Shown here piece after piece: positions 37,333 through 46,315 of a DNA stretch of 64,000 nucleotides. A model generated the notes under the pieces. The model did no database searches, was not told the origin of the DNA, and saw only the letters and a program-made list of their open reading frames with translations. The position numbers and the translations under genes were made by a program. Origin of the DNA: Acinetobacter sp. WCHA55 (GTDB lineage: Bacteria > Pseudomonadota > Gammaproteobacteria > Pseudomonadales > Moraxellaceae); the NCBI RefSeq assembly GCF_002165305.2, contig NZ_CP032286.1, positions 3,100,001 to 3,164,000 on the forward strand, given 5' to 3'. Position 1 is the first letter of the stretch. Every line of letters starts with the position of its first letter.

Positions 37333-38484
37333 ATGCTAAGAACTCAACATGTGGGATCTATCTCTTTATTTTTCTGCCTAAGTTTAGGTGCATACGTCAA
37401 CGTGGCTTGGGCGGAAAGCAATACCAACAGCACAGACCATTTTGTGCCACCTCACGACGTGGCTGAAATTGACAAAATCGCATCGCCCCCCAAAGGTAAT
37501 GGACTTTTGTACCAAATTCCGCAGTGGATCGACTCACTTCCAACCGTTCTACCTAAAGAATCGAACGAGCTGATTGTGCCCACGACAGACCTCACTGAAG
37601 AACGCACGTGGGTCGACCGCCAGCAAAAAGAAGTTCGAAACTGGGCAGACCGAACAGCCGCCAAAATGGACAATTGGTTTGGTGAAACCGATCCTAAAAA
37701 ACCAGCCACAGCCACCTTACGGGTCTTGGTCGATAACCGTTGGAATAAACATGATGAATACGATGTAAAACCGCGGATTCGGGGTCGGGTTAAGCTTCCA
37801 ACCTTAGAACATAAACTCAGCGTGGTGTTTGGGGATGACTCTTTAGATAACGAACTGCAAAATAATGTTGCGATTAGCAATGAAAATCCACCCAGTACAA
37901 ATAACGATAAATCATTTGACCGTCGTCAAACCCGTGATGCCAATAGTTCACTGGCCTTAAGATGGTCACAACTGTCAGATCGCCTGCCTTTTGAAACCGA
38001 TTTCGACTTGGGAGTACGTTCAGGGGATGATATCTATGCACGTATCGAGTTATCGAAAGAATGGAAACTCGACAATGATTTTCGCGCTTATGCTGAACAG
38101 ATTTATCGTTATGGTATCGACAGTGAAAATTACTTACGTACTAACCTAGAGCTGACGCATGCGCGACCCAATCAACCCTTTTTATCCAATCAGTTCAGTC
38201 TGACCTATGCAGACGATCAGGATGATGATCTGCTCTGGGATAACTACAGCTTTAGACAACACCAATTCTTTCATGGCAATCGTTTTAACTATGGCATTTA
38301 CACCGGTGGTTTCTACAACAATGATGACCTGCGCTTGAACCGTTGGGGGCCTTTTGTCTCGTGGCGCCAACCGTTCTTAAGAGAGTGGTTCTATATCCAA
38401 GGTGATTTAAATTATTTTAACGATCACCGTGAAGACCGTAGCCATTACGTCAGTGCCTTGGTACGTTTTGAAGCTTTATTTTAA
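37333..38484 (+). CDS. Predicted outer-membrane beta-barrel protein, unknown
   Basis: Unrecognised protein of 383 residues from the ATG at 37333. A signal peptide (SISLFFCLSLGAYVNVAWA, cut before ES) is followed by a soluble stretch (about 30-130). The remainder has alternating polar/hydrophobic strands rich in Arg, Asp, Tyr and Asn, for example RLPFETDFDLGVRSGDDIYA and WFYIQGDLNYFND. It ends in Phe (RFEALF), the outer-membrane insertion signal. I therefore infer an outer-membrane barrel of about 10-12 strands. Start chosen for the signal peptide; the longer frame from 37273 adds a basic extension without it. It follows the 705-residue gene by 77 bases. Confidence 0.7.
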   Translation: MLRTQHVGSISLFFCLSLGAYVNVAWAESNTNSTDHFVPPHDVAEIDKIASPPKGNGLLYQIPQWIDSLPTVLPKESNELIVPTTDLTEERTWVDRQQKEVRNWADRTAAKMDNWFGETDPKKPATATLRVLVDNRWNKHDEYDVKPRIRGRVKLPTLEHKLSVVFGDDSLDNELQNNVAISNENPPSTNNDKSFDRRQTRDANSSLALRWSQLSDRLPFETDFDLGVRSGDDIYARIELSKEWKLDNDFRAYAEQIYRYGIDSENYLRTNLELTHARPNQPFLSNQFSLTYADDQDDDLLWDNYSFRQHQFFHGNRFNYGIYTGGFYNNDDLRLNRWGPFVSWRQPFLREWFYIQGDLNYFNDHREDRSHYVSALVRFEALF

Positions 38485-38510
38485 GGCCGTGGTGAATCTT
38501 TAGGCTGAAC

Positions 38511-38547
38511 TGTGGATAAGTTCTAACTTATCCACGGATATCCACAT
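38511..38547. promoter_or_regulatory. Cluster of DnaA-box-like sequences in a palindrome
   Basis: TGTGGATAA at 38511-38519 is a perfect DnaA box on the minus strand (TTATCCACA). TTATCCACG at 38528-38536 is a plus-strand box with one mismatch. ATATCCACA at 38539-38547 is another with one mismatch. The first two form an 11-bp inverted repeat GTGGATAAGTT/AACTTATCCAC with a 2-base centre. It lies between the converging outer-membrane protein and htpG genes. Binding is not shown. Confidence 0.5.
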
Positions 38548-38620
38548 CAGCTTCTTTTCCACCGATTTAATCGATACGTTCAACAGCCTTTAAGGTGCTT
38601 AATCCAACTCTTTGACATAA

Positions 38621-38650
38621 AAAAGCCTATCTTAGAGATAGGCTTTTTTT
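38621..38650. terminator. Bidirectional terminator between the outer-membrane protein gene and htpG
   Basis: Perfect 11-bp stem AAAAGCCTATC/GATAGGCTTTT (38621-38631 with 38637-38647), loop TTAGA, with A and T tracts at both sides. Confidence 0.88.
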
Positions 38651-38664
38651 AAGCACATATTAAT

Positions 38665-40584
38665 TTATTGAAGTAATAAGCTGTTAATCCGTTTGATATA
38701 TTCAGCAGGATCATCAGGTAAGCCACCTTCAGCAATCACGGCTTGGTCAAAAATCACATTGGCCAAGTCATCAAACTGCGCTGAATTTTCTAATTTTCTC
38801 ACCAATGGGTGCTCTGGGTTAATTTCCAAAATCGGCTTGCTTTCAGGTACAGCCTGGCCCGCTTGCTGCAACATACGAATCAATTGTGGCGAAAGCTCTC
38901 CCTCTCCTGTGACCAAGCATGCAGGCGAATCAACCAAACGCGTGGTCACACGTACTTCTTTGGTCTTTGCTTTCAATGAGTCAGACAATTTTTCAACCAC
39001 CGGTTTAAACTGCTCTGCGGCTGCTTCAAGTGCTTTCTTTTCTTCGGCATCTTGTAAATCACCTAAGTCGACTGCGCCTTTGGCCACGTTTTGCATTGGT
39101 GTGCCATCAAACTCATGGACAAATTCCATTGCCCATTCATCGACACGGTCTGCCATGAGTAAGACTTCAATGCCTTTTTTCTTAAATAACTCAAGTTGTG
39201 GCGAGTTCTTCGCGGCATTCAGACTATCTGCAGTCACATAGTAAATTGCTTTTTGCCCCTCAGGCATACGCGCTTTATAGTCCTGCAAAGAAGTGCTCAC
39301 CGCATCATTGTTTGAGGTTGAGAAGCGTAAAAGTTTTAAAATACGCTCACGATTACCAAAGTCTTCGCCTAGACCTTCTTTCAACACTGAACCAAATTCA
39401 CGGTAGAAGGTTGTGAACTTCTCTTGATCCTTTTCATCTTCCGATTTGGCTAAACCATCCAACATGGTCAATACACGACGTGCATTCCCTTCACGAATAG
39501 TTTTCACATCACGGCTTTCTTGTAACAACTCACGACTAACGTTCAGTGGTAAATCGGCACTATCGACCACCCCTTGGACAAAGCGTAAATAGTTTGGAAT
39601 CAAGTTATCCGCGTCATCCATAATGAAGACCCGTTTTACATAGAGCTTAATCCCCGCTTTGGCTTCACGGGTAAAGATATTCGCAGCAGCTTTACTCGGT
39701 ACATACAACAACTGCGTATATTCGGTACTGCCTTCAACGCGGTTATGCGCCCATGCCAGTGGAGCTTCAAAATCATGACTAAGATTCTTATAAAACTCGA
39801 CGTACTGCTCTTCAGTCACTTCATTTTTATTACGTGTCCACAGGGCACTGGCTGAGTTGATCGCTTCCCACTCACCCGTTTTCACATACTGACCCGGTTT
39901 TGGTTCTTCGCCTTCGACCGCTTCTTCTTGCTGCCAAACCTCTTTTTGCATCTCAATTGGCAGGCTAATGTGATCCGAGTATTTATTGATAATTTGCTTC
40001 ACTTTATGCGACTGTAAATAGTCCAACGCATCTTCACGCAAATGTAAAATAATATCGGTACCGCGACTGTCTTTGTTGATCTGCTCGACTTCGAACTCAC
40101 CTGTGCCCGCACTGACCCAACGCACCGCCTGATCAGCACCCATACCTGCACGGCGTGATTCTACGGTAATTTTGTCAGCCACAATAAAGCCCGAGTAGAA
40201 ACCGACACCAAACTGACCAATCAGTTGTGCATCTGATTTCTGGTCACCTGTGAGCTTAGACATAAAGTCCTTGGTTCCAGACTTAGCAATCGTACCTAAG
40301 TGGTCAATCGCTTCTTGTTCAGTTAAACCAATCCCATTATCTGAAATGGTCAGTGTTTGATTGACTTCATCAAAGCTGACGCGCACATGTAGGTCTGGGT
40401 CATTTTCATAATATTCAGGATGATTAATGCCTTCAAAACGCAATTTATCGCAGGCATCAGACGCATTTGAGATCAATTCACGTAGGAAAATGTCAGGATT
40501 CGAGTACAGTGAATGCGTCACTAAATGTAATAGCTGAGCCACTTCAGCTTGGAAACTATGTTTATGTGCGTTTTGCTCGCTCAT
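38665..40584 (-). CDS. htpG: HSP90-family chaperone HtpG
   Basis: ATP-dependent dimeric chaperone of the cytosol. The 639 residues show the N-terminal GHKL ATPase domain (about 1-230) with [24 protein letters not shown] and [11 protein letters not shown], the middle domain (about 240-500) with the [14 protein letters not shown] and [11 protein letters not shown] region that holds the catalytic Arg, and the C-terminal dimer domain. There is no long charged linker, as in other bacterial members. The ATG at 40584 follows AAGGAGCGATTG; a TTG one codon earlier is in frame but not needed. Expected to be heat induced, though I saw no clean sigma-32 promoter upstream. Confidence 0.97.
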   Translation of the reverse strand: MSEQNAHKHSFQAEVAQLLHLVTHSLYSNPDIFLRELISNASDACDKLRFEGINHPEYYENDPDLHVRVSFDEVNQTLTISDNGIGLTEQEAIDHLGTIAKSGTKDFMSKLTGDQKSDAQLIGQFGVGFYSGFIVADKITVESRRAGMGADQAVRWVSAGTGEFEVEQINKDSRGTDIILHLREDALDYLQSHKVKQIINKYSDHISLPIEMQKEVWQQEEAVEGEEPKPGQYVKTGEWEAINSASALWTRNKNEVTEEQYVEFYKNLSHDFEAPLAWAHNRVEGSTEYTQLLYVPSKAAANIFTREAKAGIKLYVKRVFIMDDADNLIPNYLRFVQGVVDSADLPLNVSRELLQESRDVKTIREGNARRVLTMLDGLAKSEDEKDQEKFTTFYREFGSVLKEGLGEDFGNRERILKLLRFSTSNNDAVSTSLQDYKARMPEGQKAIYYVTADSLNAAKNSPQLELFKKKGIEVLLMADRVDEWAMEFVHEFDGTPMQNVAKGAVDLGDLQDAEEKKALEAAAEQFKPVVEKLSDSLKAKTKEVRVTTRLVDSPACLVTGEGELSPQLIRMLQQAGQAVPESKPILEINPEHPLVRKLENSAQFDDLANVIFDQAVIAEGGLPDDPAEYIKRINSLLLQ

Positions 40585-40682
40585 CAATCGCTCCTTAATG
40601 TATTAAGTCTTATAGAGAATGCTTAATGAATTGGAGTGAGCGGTACATTTTTCAATAGCAATCGCAAGTTTTTTTGCTTTTT

Positions 40683-41027
40683 TTAAAATGGGCCCTGACG
40701 ATAAATACGATCTAGATTCAGTTCTAACTGCTGCTGGCGCATTTTATACACATCCATAAGGCACTTTTGTGAAGCACCACAACGGTCACGGAGACTCAAC
40801 CATTTCACTTGGTCATCCTGAATAATGCCACGTGTCCCCATCGGAACAAGACGTTTTAGAATAGTATAGGTGGTGGCCATTTTCACATCAGCATCGTTGA
40901 TTTGGCGGTGCTCACAAATCGCGTGCTCTGTCGTCGTTTTTGCTTTATCACAATTAAAACTGGCTGCTTGCGCATGCATGCTCCAAGCCAAAGCACAAAC
41001 TAAACTGGTCCCGAGCATAGATTTCAT
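40683..41027 (-). CDS. LprI-like (DUF1311) secreted protein
   Basis: A 114-residue periplasmic or exported protein. The signal peptide ends AQA-ASFNC. The mature part has the LprI/DUF1311 pattern: FNCDKAKTTTEHAICEHRQI (four-cysteine core begins) and a late RDRCGASQKCLMDVYKMRQQQL, with four cysteines likely to form two disulfides. Family members include lysozyme inhibitors such as Mycobacterium LprI, but most are uncharacterised. It lies upstream of htpG on the same strand, about 100 bases away, without an obvious functional link. Confidence 0.82.
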   Translation of the reverse strand: MKSMLGTSLVCALAWSMHAQAASFNCDKAKTTTEHAICEHRQINDADVKMATTYTILKRLVPMGTRGIIQDDQVKWLSLRDRCGASQKCLMDVYKMRQQQLELNLDRIYRQGPF

Positions 41028-41140
41028 TTTTATAACTCTCTTCTTCTACTTCCATCCATTCTATAGATGATTTTCTTTTAATGTACTGAACCATCGTGAT
41101 TTATTTCAGCGTTGATCACTATTCAACTTTAGTCTTTGCA

Positions 41141-41175
41141 TAAAAAAAACCCCATCAGTGATGAGGTTCTTAAAA
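41141..41175 (-). terminator. Terminator downstream of ompW
   Basis: Imperfect hairpin AACCCCATCA/TGATGAGGTT around 41148-41168. A run of eight A on its left gives a U-tract on the minus strand. One internal mismatch makes it weaker than its neighbours. Confidence 0.65.
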
Positions 41176-41190
41176 AGCTACTTTTAATTA

Positions 41191-41778
41191 TTAAAATTTG
41201 TAGCTATAACCGAGTGTATAAATCACTGGATCGATATCTAATTTGAACTTCGTTGTGCCATCTACATTTACTTCTGGGTTCAAATCTGCATAACGGACAT
41301 CCGCAAACACACCCCAGTTTTTCGCATCGGCAGGTTGGAAATTAAAACCAATTTGTGCAGCATAACCGAAATCTTCTTTTACGCTTTTCACACCTTCTTC
41401 ATCCCATGCAATAAATGCGGTTGCACCGACACCGATATAAGGCGTAAATCCTGTTGAGTTTTTAAAGTTATACTTTGCTGTTAAGGTAGGCGGTAAATGC
41501 TTAATTTTTACTGCTTCTGCACCATTAATGAGTACATCGTGGCTAATTGGCGTTGCTAGCAGTAGCTCCGCAGAAATATTATCATTAAAGAAATATTCAA
41601 CCGATGGCGTAAATGCAAGTTCACTATCTGCTTCAACTTTCGCATTCCCCAATGCAGAAACTGTTGTATCTTGCGTTGGTGCAATTGCAGATCCACCGAC
41701 TTTGATTTGCCATTGACCAGCCATTGCAGCAGATGCAGAAAGACCCATTAATGTAATTAGAGCAACTTGCTTCAACAT
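41191..41778 (-). CDS. ompW: OmpW-family outer-membrane protein
   Basis: Eight-stranded outer-membrane barrel of 195 residues. A signal peptide (LITLMGLSASAAMA) precedes the barrel. OmpW hallmarks are the FNDNISAELLLATPISHDV stretch, the LPPTLTAKYNFK strand, FTPYIGVGATAFIAW, and the C-terminal strand ending in YSYKF. OmpW proteins pass small hydrophobic compounds and iron-related ligands and vary with stress. The ATG at 41778 follows AGAGG by nine bases; a TTG three codons upstream is unlikely. It has its own terminator and a long AT-rich upstream region. Confidence 0.92.
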   Translation of the reverse strand: MLKQVALITLMGLSASAAMAGQWQIKVGGSAIAPTQDTTVSALGNAKVEADSELAFTPSVEYFFNDNISAELLLATPISHDVLINGAEAVKIKHLPPTLTAKYNFKNSTGFTPYIGVGATAFIAWDEEGVKSVKEDFGYAAQIGFNFQPADAKNWGVFADVRYADLNPEVNVDGTTKFKLDIDPVIYTLGYSYKF

Positions 41779-42047
41779 TTCAAACAACCTCTGTTTGTAA
41801 AATAATTAATATAAAAATTAACATTAATTCATCATAAACAAGAGTGTAATTAATATGCAATTATAATAATAATGTATTTTAAATACTTTTTTTAAGCTGT
41901 TGTTTTAAATTGATTTAAATATTAAATATACCATTTTGGTTGGTTTTAAATTAATGATAAAAATCAAAAATAAATATATTTTAATTCCAACCTTTTTAAT
42001 CCGAATTAACATTATAAATCCGATTATTTTAATCTGAATAAATAATA

Positions 42048-42075
42048 AAAAAGGCGATTTTAAAATCGCCTTTTT
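42048..42075. terminator. Terminator in the ompW-antiporter gap
   Basis: Palindrome AAAAAGGCGATTTT/AAAATCGCCTTTTT centred near 42061, with A and T tracts, 20 bases downstream of the antiporter stop. The rest of the 41779-42095 gap is AT-rich (three loose copies of AATCYGAWTA near 41999-42040) with no gene. Confidence 0.82.
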
Positions 42076-42095
42076 ATAATAATTTGGGGGTTAAA

Positions 42096-43466
42096 TTATA
42101 AAACCATCGCCGCAATCCAACCGAAAATCATGAGCGGAATATTAAAGTGAATAAAGGTCGGGATCACACTGTCTTTCATGTGATCATGTTGGCCATCCAT
42201 ATTCAAACCCGAAGTCGGTCCCAAAGTGGAGTCAGAAGCTGGAGAACCTGCATCGCCGAGTGCCGCAGCCGTACCAATAATCGCAATGGTTGCAGCTGGA
42301 CTGAAACCAAACTGGATACACAAAGGCACATAAATAATTGCTAAAATGGGAATGGTAGAGAACGAAGAACCAATTCCTAAGGTAATCAGTAAGCCAATCA
42401 ATAGCATCCAAAATGCAGCAAGTCCTTGGCTAGAACCAATCCATTGTACTGATGCTTCTACCAATGCTGGCACTTGATTGGTCGCAGAAATAACAGATGC
42501 AAAACCTTGTGCTGCAATCATAATGAAACCAACTAATGCCATCATTCGCATACCGCTAATAATCACATCATCGGCTTCTTTCCATTTAAAAATGCCTGCA
42601 CAGCTCAAAATCGCAACACCAACCAAACCAGCTAAAATCATGGAATCTGATGCGATTTGCACCCAAAGCGTTGCTACTACCGCAATAAGGGCCATCGACA
42701 ACGTAAACTTTGAGATTTCAGGCTTAGACTTCTCAGCAGTGGTATCAAGTTCAGAAGAAATACTTTGCTGCATTGGTTCCACATGTACTTCTTCATATAC
42801 ACGCTTCTTACGGTAACTAAAGAATACCGCAACCAATAAACCGACAAACATACCAGAAACAGGAATGGCCATTGCAGAAGGAATATCGGCATAGTTGATT
42901 TTAAAGCCGTAGGGTTGCCCAAAAGTATTAATGTTTTGACCTAAAATGTCATTCAGGAAAATCGCACCAAATCCAAATGGTACCAACATATAAGTGGCAA
43001 CCAAGCCAAAGGTTAGAACACAAGCAATTAGTCGACGGTCTAGTTGAAGATGGTTAAACACACTTAATAAAGGAGGAATCAGGACGGGAATAAACGCAAT
43101 ATGTACAGGAATGACGTTTTGTGAACAAATTGCTGCTAACGCGACGGTTATAAAAATCAGATATTTAACCCGATTTTGTGCCTTTTCATTGCTCGAACCT
43201 TTCAATGTTTTAATAAGCTTATAGGCCAACAAGTCAGGTAAACCTGAACGTGCCAAAGCCAAAGCAAATGCACCTAAAACCCCGTAAGCCAACGCAATTT
43301 TTGCGCCGCCCCCAAGCCCATTATTAAATGCTTCGAGGGTACCGTGTAGCCCTAAACCAGCCAATAAACCACCTGTGACAGCACCAATAATTAATGCAAA
43401 TACCACAGGCACACGAGCTAATGAAAGTCCAAACATGACCCCAATAGCGGCAAGAATTGCGAACAT
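42096..43466 (-). CDS. Na+/H+ antiporter family protein (NhaC-like ion transporter superfamily)
   Basis: Polytopic inner-membrane protein of 456 residues with about eleven to twelve hydrophobic helices. A central charged cytoplasmic loop lies at about 220-250 (EEVHVEPMQQSISSE). Family features include an N-terminal MFGLSLARVPVVFALIIGA helix, a NVIPVHIAFIPVLIPPLL segment and a C-terminal GTAAALGDAGSPASDSTLGP motif, typical of Na+/H+ antiporter domain proteins (PF03553 with the short N-terminal domain). The ion or substrate is uncertain: related proteins move amino acids or dicarboxylates. Monocistronic by spacing. Confidence 0.82.
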   Translation of the reverse strand: MFAILAAIGVMFGLSLARVPVVFALIIGAVTGGLLAGLGLHGTLEAFNNGLGGGAKIALAYGVLGAFALALARSGLPDLLAYKLIKTLKGSSNEKAQNRVKYLIFITVALAAICSQNVIPVHIAFIPVLIPPLLSVFNHLQLDRRLIACVLTFGLVATYMLVPFGFGAIFLNDILGQNINTFGQPYGFKINYADIPSAMAIPVSGMFVGLLVAVFFSYRKKRVYEEVHVEPMQQSISSELDTTAEKSKPEISKFTLSMALIAVVATLWVQIASDSMILAGLVGVAILSCAGIFKWKEADDVIISGMRMMALVGFIMIAAQGFASVISATNQVPALVEASVQWIGSSQGLAAFWMLLIGLLITLGIGSSFSTIPILAIIYVPLCIQFGFSPAATIAIIGTAAALGDAGSPASDSTLGPTSGLNMDGQHDHMKDSVIPTFIHFNIPLMIFGWIAAMVL

Positions 43467-43567
43467 AGTGAAAAGAGTGACTTGGAAGAAAGGCGCATTT
43501 TATCAGAAAATAACCAGAAATTTCTGCCCTTAGAGGTCGCCTGCGCCTTTCTCTTTCACCGATCATT

Positions 43568-44452
43568 TCAACTGGCTTCAACACAACGCCAGTTCTGAAC
43601 AAACCTTTTGATTTCTTTAGAAATTATCTCAGGTTGACTCAAAATTGCCCAATGGTTGCCGTTCACATTCACCTGTTGAAAATCTTCGACCCACTTCGGC
43701 ATTTCATCGACTAATGCTGGACTCACGAACTGATCCTGCTCCAACACAATCGCCTGAACAGGACAAATAGCAAAGCGTTCTCGAGGTTTCGTCAGGCGTG
43801 GAATAAAGTTAGCGCGGTAGAGCGCGACCCCATGTTTACCATCAGCAGCAATATGATGATTCAGCGGTAAGTCTGAACATCCTTCTAAACGTGATAAAAC
43901 TTTGCCCCAATGCTTAGGACTAAAAAACTGCCATACAGTCGGTGCTAAAAAAGGCAACTGAAAGGCAGCAATATACCAAGACTTCGTTAACTGCTTAAAA
44001 AATTGAGACTTATGTTGTGCGAACTGTTCACGCATCCAAAATGCGGCATGGTCTAAGCATGGGCCTGAAATGGTGGTAAATGAAAGCATACGCTCTCTAA
44101 ATTTTGGCTCAGTCGCGGACTCCCATGACTGAATCGAACCCCAGTCATGCGCAACCAGATGAAAGCTACGCTGTGGGATCACACTATTCACTACACTTTC
44201 CAAATCGAGCGATAGCTGAGGCAAGGCATAGGCCTGTGTACGACGCGGCACACTCGACATACCTGCACCTCGAACGTCATAGGTTACAATAAAATAATCT
44301 TGCACCAGATGCCCAATTACAGGCTCCCAGACCTCTTGATTATCTGGATAGCCATGGACTAAGACCAGTGCAACATTATTCGCATTGCCCCATGTTTTCA
44401 CATAAAGTCGTTGCTGATCTGTGGTTTGTACCCAGTAACTTTGTTGCTCCAT
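43568..44452 (-). CDS. Alpha/beta hydrolase, epoxide hydrolase-like
   Basis: Cytosolic alpha/beta hydrolase of 294 residues. The oxyanion motif is VHGYPDNQEVW (about 34-44), the nucleophile elbow HDWGS (Asp about 103) in FHLVAHDWGSIQSWE, and the catalytic His sits in NVNGNHWAILSQP near the C-terminus. Asp as nucleophile and the HGYPD oxyanion sequence place it with epoxide hydrolases and haloalkane dehalogenases rather than esterases. The cap region (about 140-225) is helical. Natural substrate unknown. It is divergent from the DUF4442 gene. Confidence 0.85.
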   Translation of the reverse strand: MEQQSYWVQTTDQQRLYVKTWGNANNVALVLVHGYPDNQEVWEPVIGHLVQDYFIVTYDVRGAGMSSVPRRTQAYALPQLSLDLESVVNSVIPQRSFHLVAHDWGSIQSWESATEPKFRERMLSFTTISGPCLDHAAFWMREQFAQHKSQFFKQLTKSWYIAAFQLPFLAPTVWQFFSPKHWGKVLSRLEGCSDLPLNHHIAADGKHGVALYRANFIPRLTKPRERFAICPVQAIVLEQDQFVSPALVDEMPKWVEDFQQVNVNGNHWAILSQPEIISKEIKRFVQNWRCVEAS

Positions 44453-44568
44453 ATTCAGCTCCTTATTGTTATTGACTGTTTTTTATACTTTAGTGGCATA
44501 ACGATCAATGCCAATTGATTTGATCTTCTCTAGTATGGATAGAAGTTCAACAGATACCATTGACCGAA

Positions 44569-45054
44569 ATGAGCATTTTAAAAAAACTTGTGACACAGCC
44601 GATTGTCGCGAAATACTTTCTCAATCATTTCGCCCCCTTTAAAGGTGCAGGGATTCAAATTGAAAAATTTGACCTTAAACACTACCACATCCGCGTCAAA
44701 ATGCCCCTGACTCGTCAAAACCGAAATATTGTCGGCGTACATTTTGGCGGGAGCTTATATGCGATGGTCGACCCTTTTTATATGGCCCTGCTGATGCACC
44801 ACTTAGGCAACAAGTATATTGTTTGGGACAAAGCAGCCTCCATCCAATTTCTCAGCCCGGGGCGCAGTACAGTCTATGCAGACTTTCACCTCGATGCCCA
44901 AGAAATAGCGACCGTGAAACAACTGGCCGACAACTATGCCCCCGTACATCGTATTTATACCTTAAATATTTATGATGAAGCTGGCATTCGAATTGCAGAA
45001 GTGGAAAAGACTTTATATATCCGTCGTAAAAAACCTAAACCAGCACAACAATAA
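44569..45054 (+). CDS. DUF4442 hotdog-fold protein (PaaI/YiiD-like)
   Basis: A 161-residue single hotdog domain. The core is RNRNIVGVHFGGSLYAM-like (QNRNIVGVHFGGSLYAMVD, about 49-67) with YIVWDKAASIQFLSPG (about 83-98), the DUF4442 pattern; the helix bears HFGGS as in PaaI-type thioesterases. Probably an acyl-CoA or acyl-ACP binding or hydrolysing enzyme, but several DUF4442 members are untested. The ATG at 44569 is used; the TTG at 44560 in frame is the alternative. The terminator overlaps its stop codon. Confidence 0.8.
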   Translation: MSILKKLVTQPIVAKYFLNHFAPFKGAGIQIEKFDLKHYHIRVKMPLTRQNRNIVGVHFGGSLYAMVDPFYMALLMHHLGNKYIVWDKAASIQFLSPGRSTVYADFHLDAQEIATVKQLADNYAPVHRIYTLNIYDEAGIRIAEVEKTLYIRRKKPKPAQQ

Positions 45055-45082
45055 AAAAAGCACTTCCATGAAGTGCTTTTTT
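45053..45082. terminator. Bidirectional terminator after the DUF4442 gene
   Basis: 13-bp stem AAAAAAGCACTTC/GAAGTGCTTTTTT (45054-45066 with 45070-45082), loop CAT. Confidence 0.88.
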
Positions 45083-45102
45083 GGAAATTTGAACTTAAAA
45101 CA

Positions 45103-45459
45103 CTATTTACGTTCTTCAATTGCAGCGCCTGCACCACCGCCGATGGCACCACCAATCGCGGCACCGGTATTACCACCAAACACACTTTTACCCACTGCTG
45201 AACCAATCGCACCACCAACACCACTATAGGTTGCACTACGGTTTGAGCCACCTTGAGCTTTACTGCCCACAGCCGCACCTGCACCACCACCAACGGCTGC
45301 ACCTACACCGCCACCGAGACTATTCCCCGCAGCACCACCTACTGCACCACCTAAAGCCGCTGTCCCAATACGTTGCTCAGAAGCGCTCATATTCTCACAA
45401 CCTGCCAACAGCATCGTCGAAAGAGATGCCACTGCAATAATACTCATATACTTTTTCAT
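45103..45459 (-). CDS. Glycine-zipper lipoprotein (YMGG-like)
   Basis: A 118-residue envelope lipoprotein. The signal peptide ends in LLAGC with acylation at Cys21. The rest is built from glycine-zipper repeats (AALGGAVGGAAGNSLGGG, VGAAVGGGAGAAVGS, IGGAIGGGAGAAIEERK) separated by a short polar loop (KAQGGSNRSATYSG). Such proteins insert helical hairpins into membranes or stabilise the outer membrane; the specific role here is unknown. Gly/Ala bias also makes the opposite strand appear open, but that frame is an artefact. Confidence 0.82.
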   Translation of the reverse strand: MKKYMSIIAVASLSTMLLAGCENMSASEQRIGTAALGGAVGGAAGNSLGGGVGAAVGGGAGAAVGSKAQGGSNRSATYSGVGGAIGSAVGKSVFGGNTGAAIGGAIGGGAGAAIEERK

Positions 45460-45569
45460 GAGATTTGTCCTTATTGGCTATTTCTTACAGCATAAAGGAT
45501 CCGTATGTACTTAAAACCTGTGAAATGTTACGGTTACAGGTGCTATTGCTGAAAATTTGTAAGCAAGAA

Positions 45570-45585
45570 GCCCTCCTTAGAGGGC
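45570..45585 (-). terminator. Short hairpin downstream of the 179-residue gene
   Basis: GCCCTC/GAGGGC with loop CTTA, 24 bases past the stop codon. The U-tract on the minus strand is weak (TTCTTGCTT), so termination is uncertain. Confidence 0.45.
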
Positions 45586-45608
45586 CTCATACCGCATTCA
45601 ATTCAAGC

Positions 45609-46148
45609 TTATTCAGGCTCTTTCACTACAACCACATCTTTTGTGGTGGTGCCATTTTCTTGGAGCACCGCACGCGTTACACTTTCTTTACTGTTCGGAT
45701 CCTTCACTTGATCCAGTTTCAGCTCTTTACGTACAGGTTCCTGCCCTTTCTTAAACTCAAGTCCTTGTGCATCAACTTGCTTGCCTTCTGCAAGGACGAC
45801 ACCACCTTGACTCAAGGTCGATTTCACTTCAACTTTAGATGTCGGGACAATTACACTACCCTTTTGCACCATTGGTGCAGACATTTTTTTATCTGAAAAT
45901 TGGCTAGCATTTTCTTCGAGAACCACTTCACGCGCCACAATATCTTTACCACCATTCTTCACTTCAAAAATAGTCGCTTCGGTCGTTCGTACAGGGTCTT
46001 GACCTGCAACACTCCGAATAATCTGTGTTTTGACAATCGGTACAACCGCCTTATCCTCCACGGTGATGGTATTCGGCATCGGTGCTGCCATCGTTTGGCT
46101 CACAAAAGCGAAGATGCTTAAGCCCAATAGTTTTGATGTCAATTTCAT
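45609..46148 (-). CDS. Hypothetical secreted protein (179 aa)
   Basis: Unrecognised. A signal peptide (LLGLSIFAFVSQTMAA) is followed by about 160 residues, Val/Lys/Glu-rich, low in aromatic residues and without cysteine. It reads as beta strands: ITVEDKAVVPIVKTQIIRS, ATIFEVKNGGKDIVAREVV and the end TTKDVVVVKEPE. Looks periplasmic and soluble. The ATG at 46148 follows AGGTGGTTCCACATG-type sequence (GAGGTGG). It sits alone between the rpoC terminator and the glycine-zipper gene. Confidence 0.65.
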   Translation of the reverse strand: MKLTSKLLGLSIFAFVSQTMAAPMPNTITVEDKAVVPIVKTQIIRSVAGQDPVRTTEATIFEVKNGGKDIVAREVVLEENASQFSDKKMSAPMVQKGSVIVPTSKVEVKSTLSQGGVVLAEGKQVDAQGLEFKKGQEPVRKELKLDQVKDPNSKESVTRAVLQENGTTTKDVVVVKEPE

Positions 46149-46270
46149 GTGGAACCACCTCTATTTTTTAATCGTTAGTAAAGTCAGGAGATTTGTGTAC
46201 TTATATTTTTAATATAGGAAAAATGTGAAATTTATTAAAGCTCAAAACCGCTTCTGTAACAAAAGGACAA

Positions 46271-46297
46271 AAAAAAGCCACCCAAAGGTGGCTTTTT
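46271..46297 (-). terminator. Intrinsic terminator of the rpoBC operon
   Basis: 11-bp stem AAAAAGCCACC/GGTGGCTTTTT (46272-46282 with 46287-46297), loop CAAA, with six A on the left giving the minus-strand U-tract, 19 bases after the rpoC stop. Confidence 0.9.
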
Positions 46298-46315
46298 CAT
46301 TCATTTAAAGGTCAA

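Noticed and set aside
45120..45440. His/Gln/Tyr-rich plus-strand frame
   Set aside because: It is the reverse of the glycine-zipper lipoprotein gene and has the artefactual composition expected from GGN/GCN codons.
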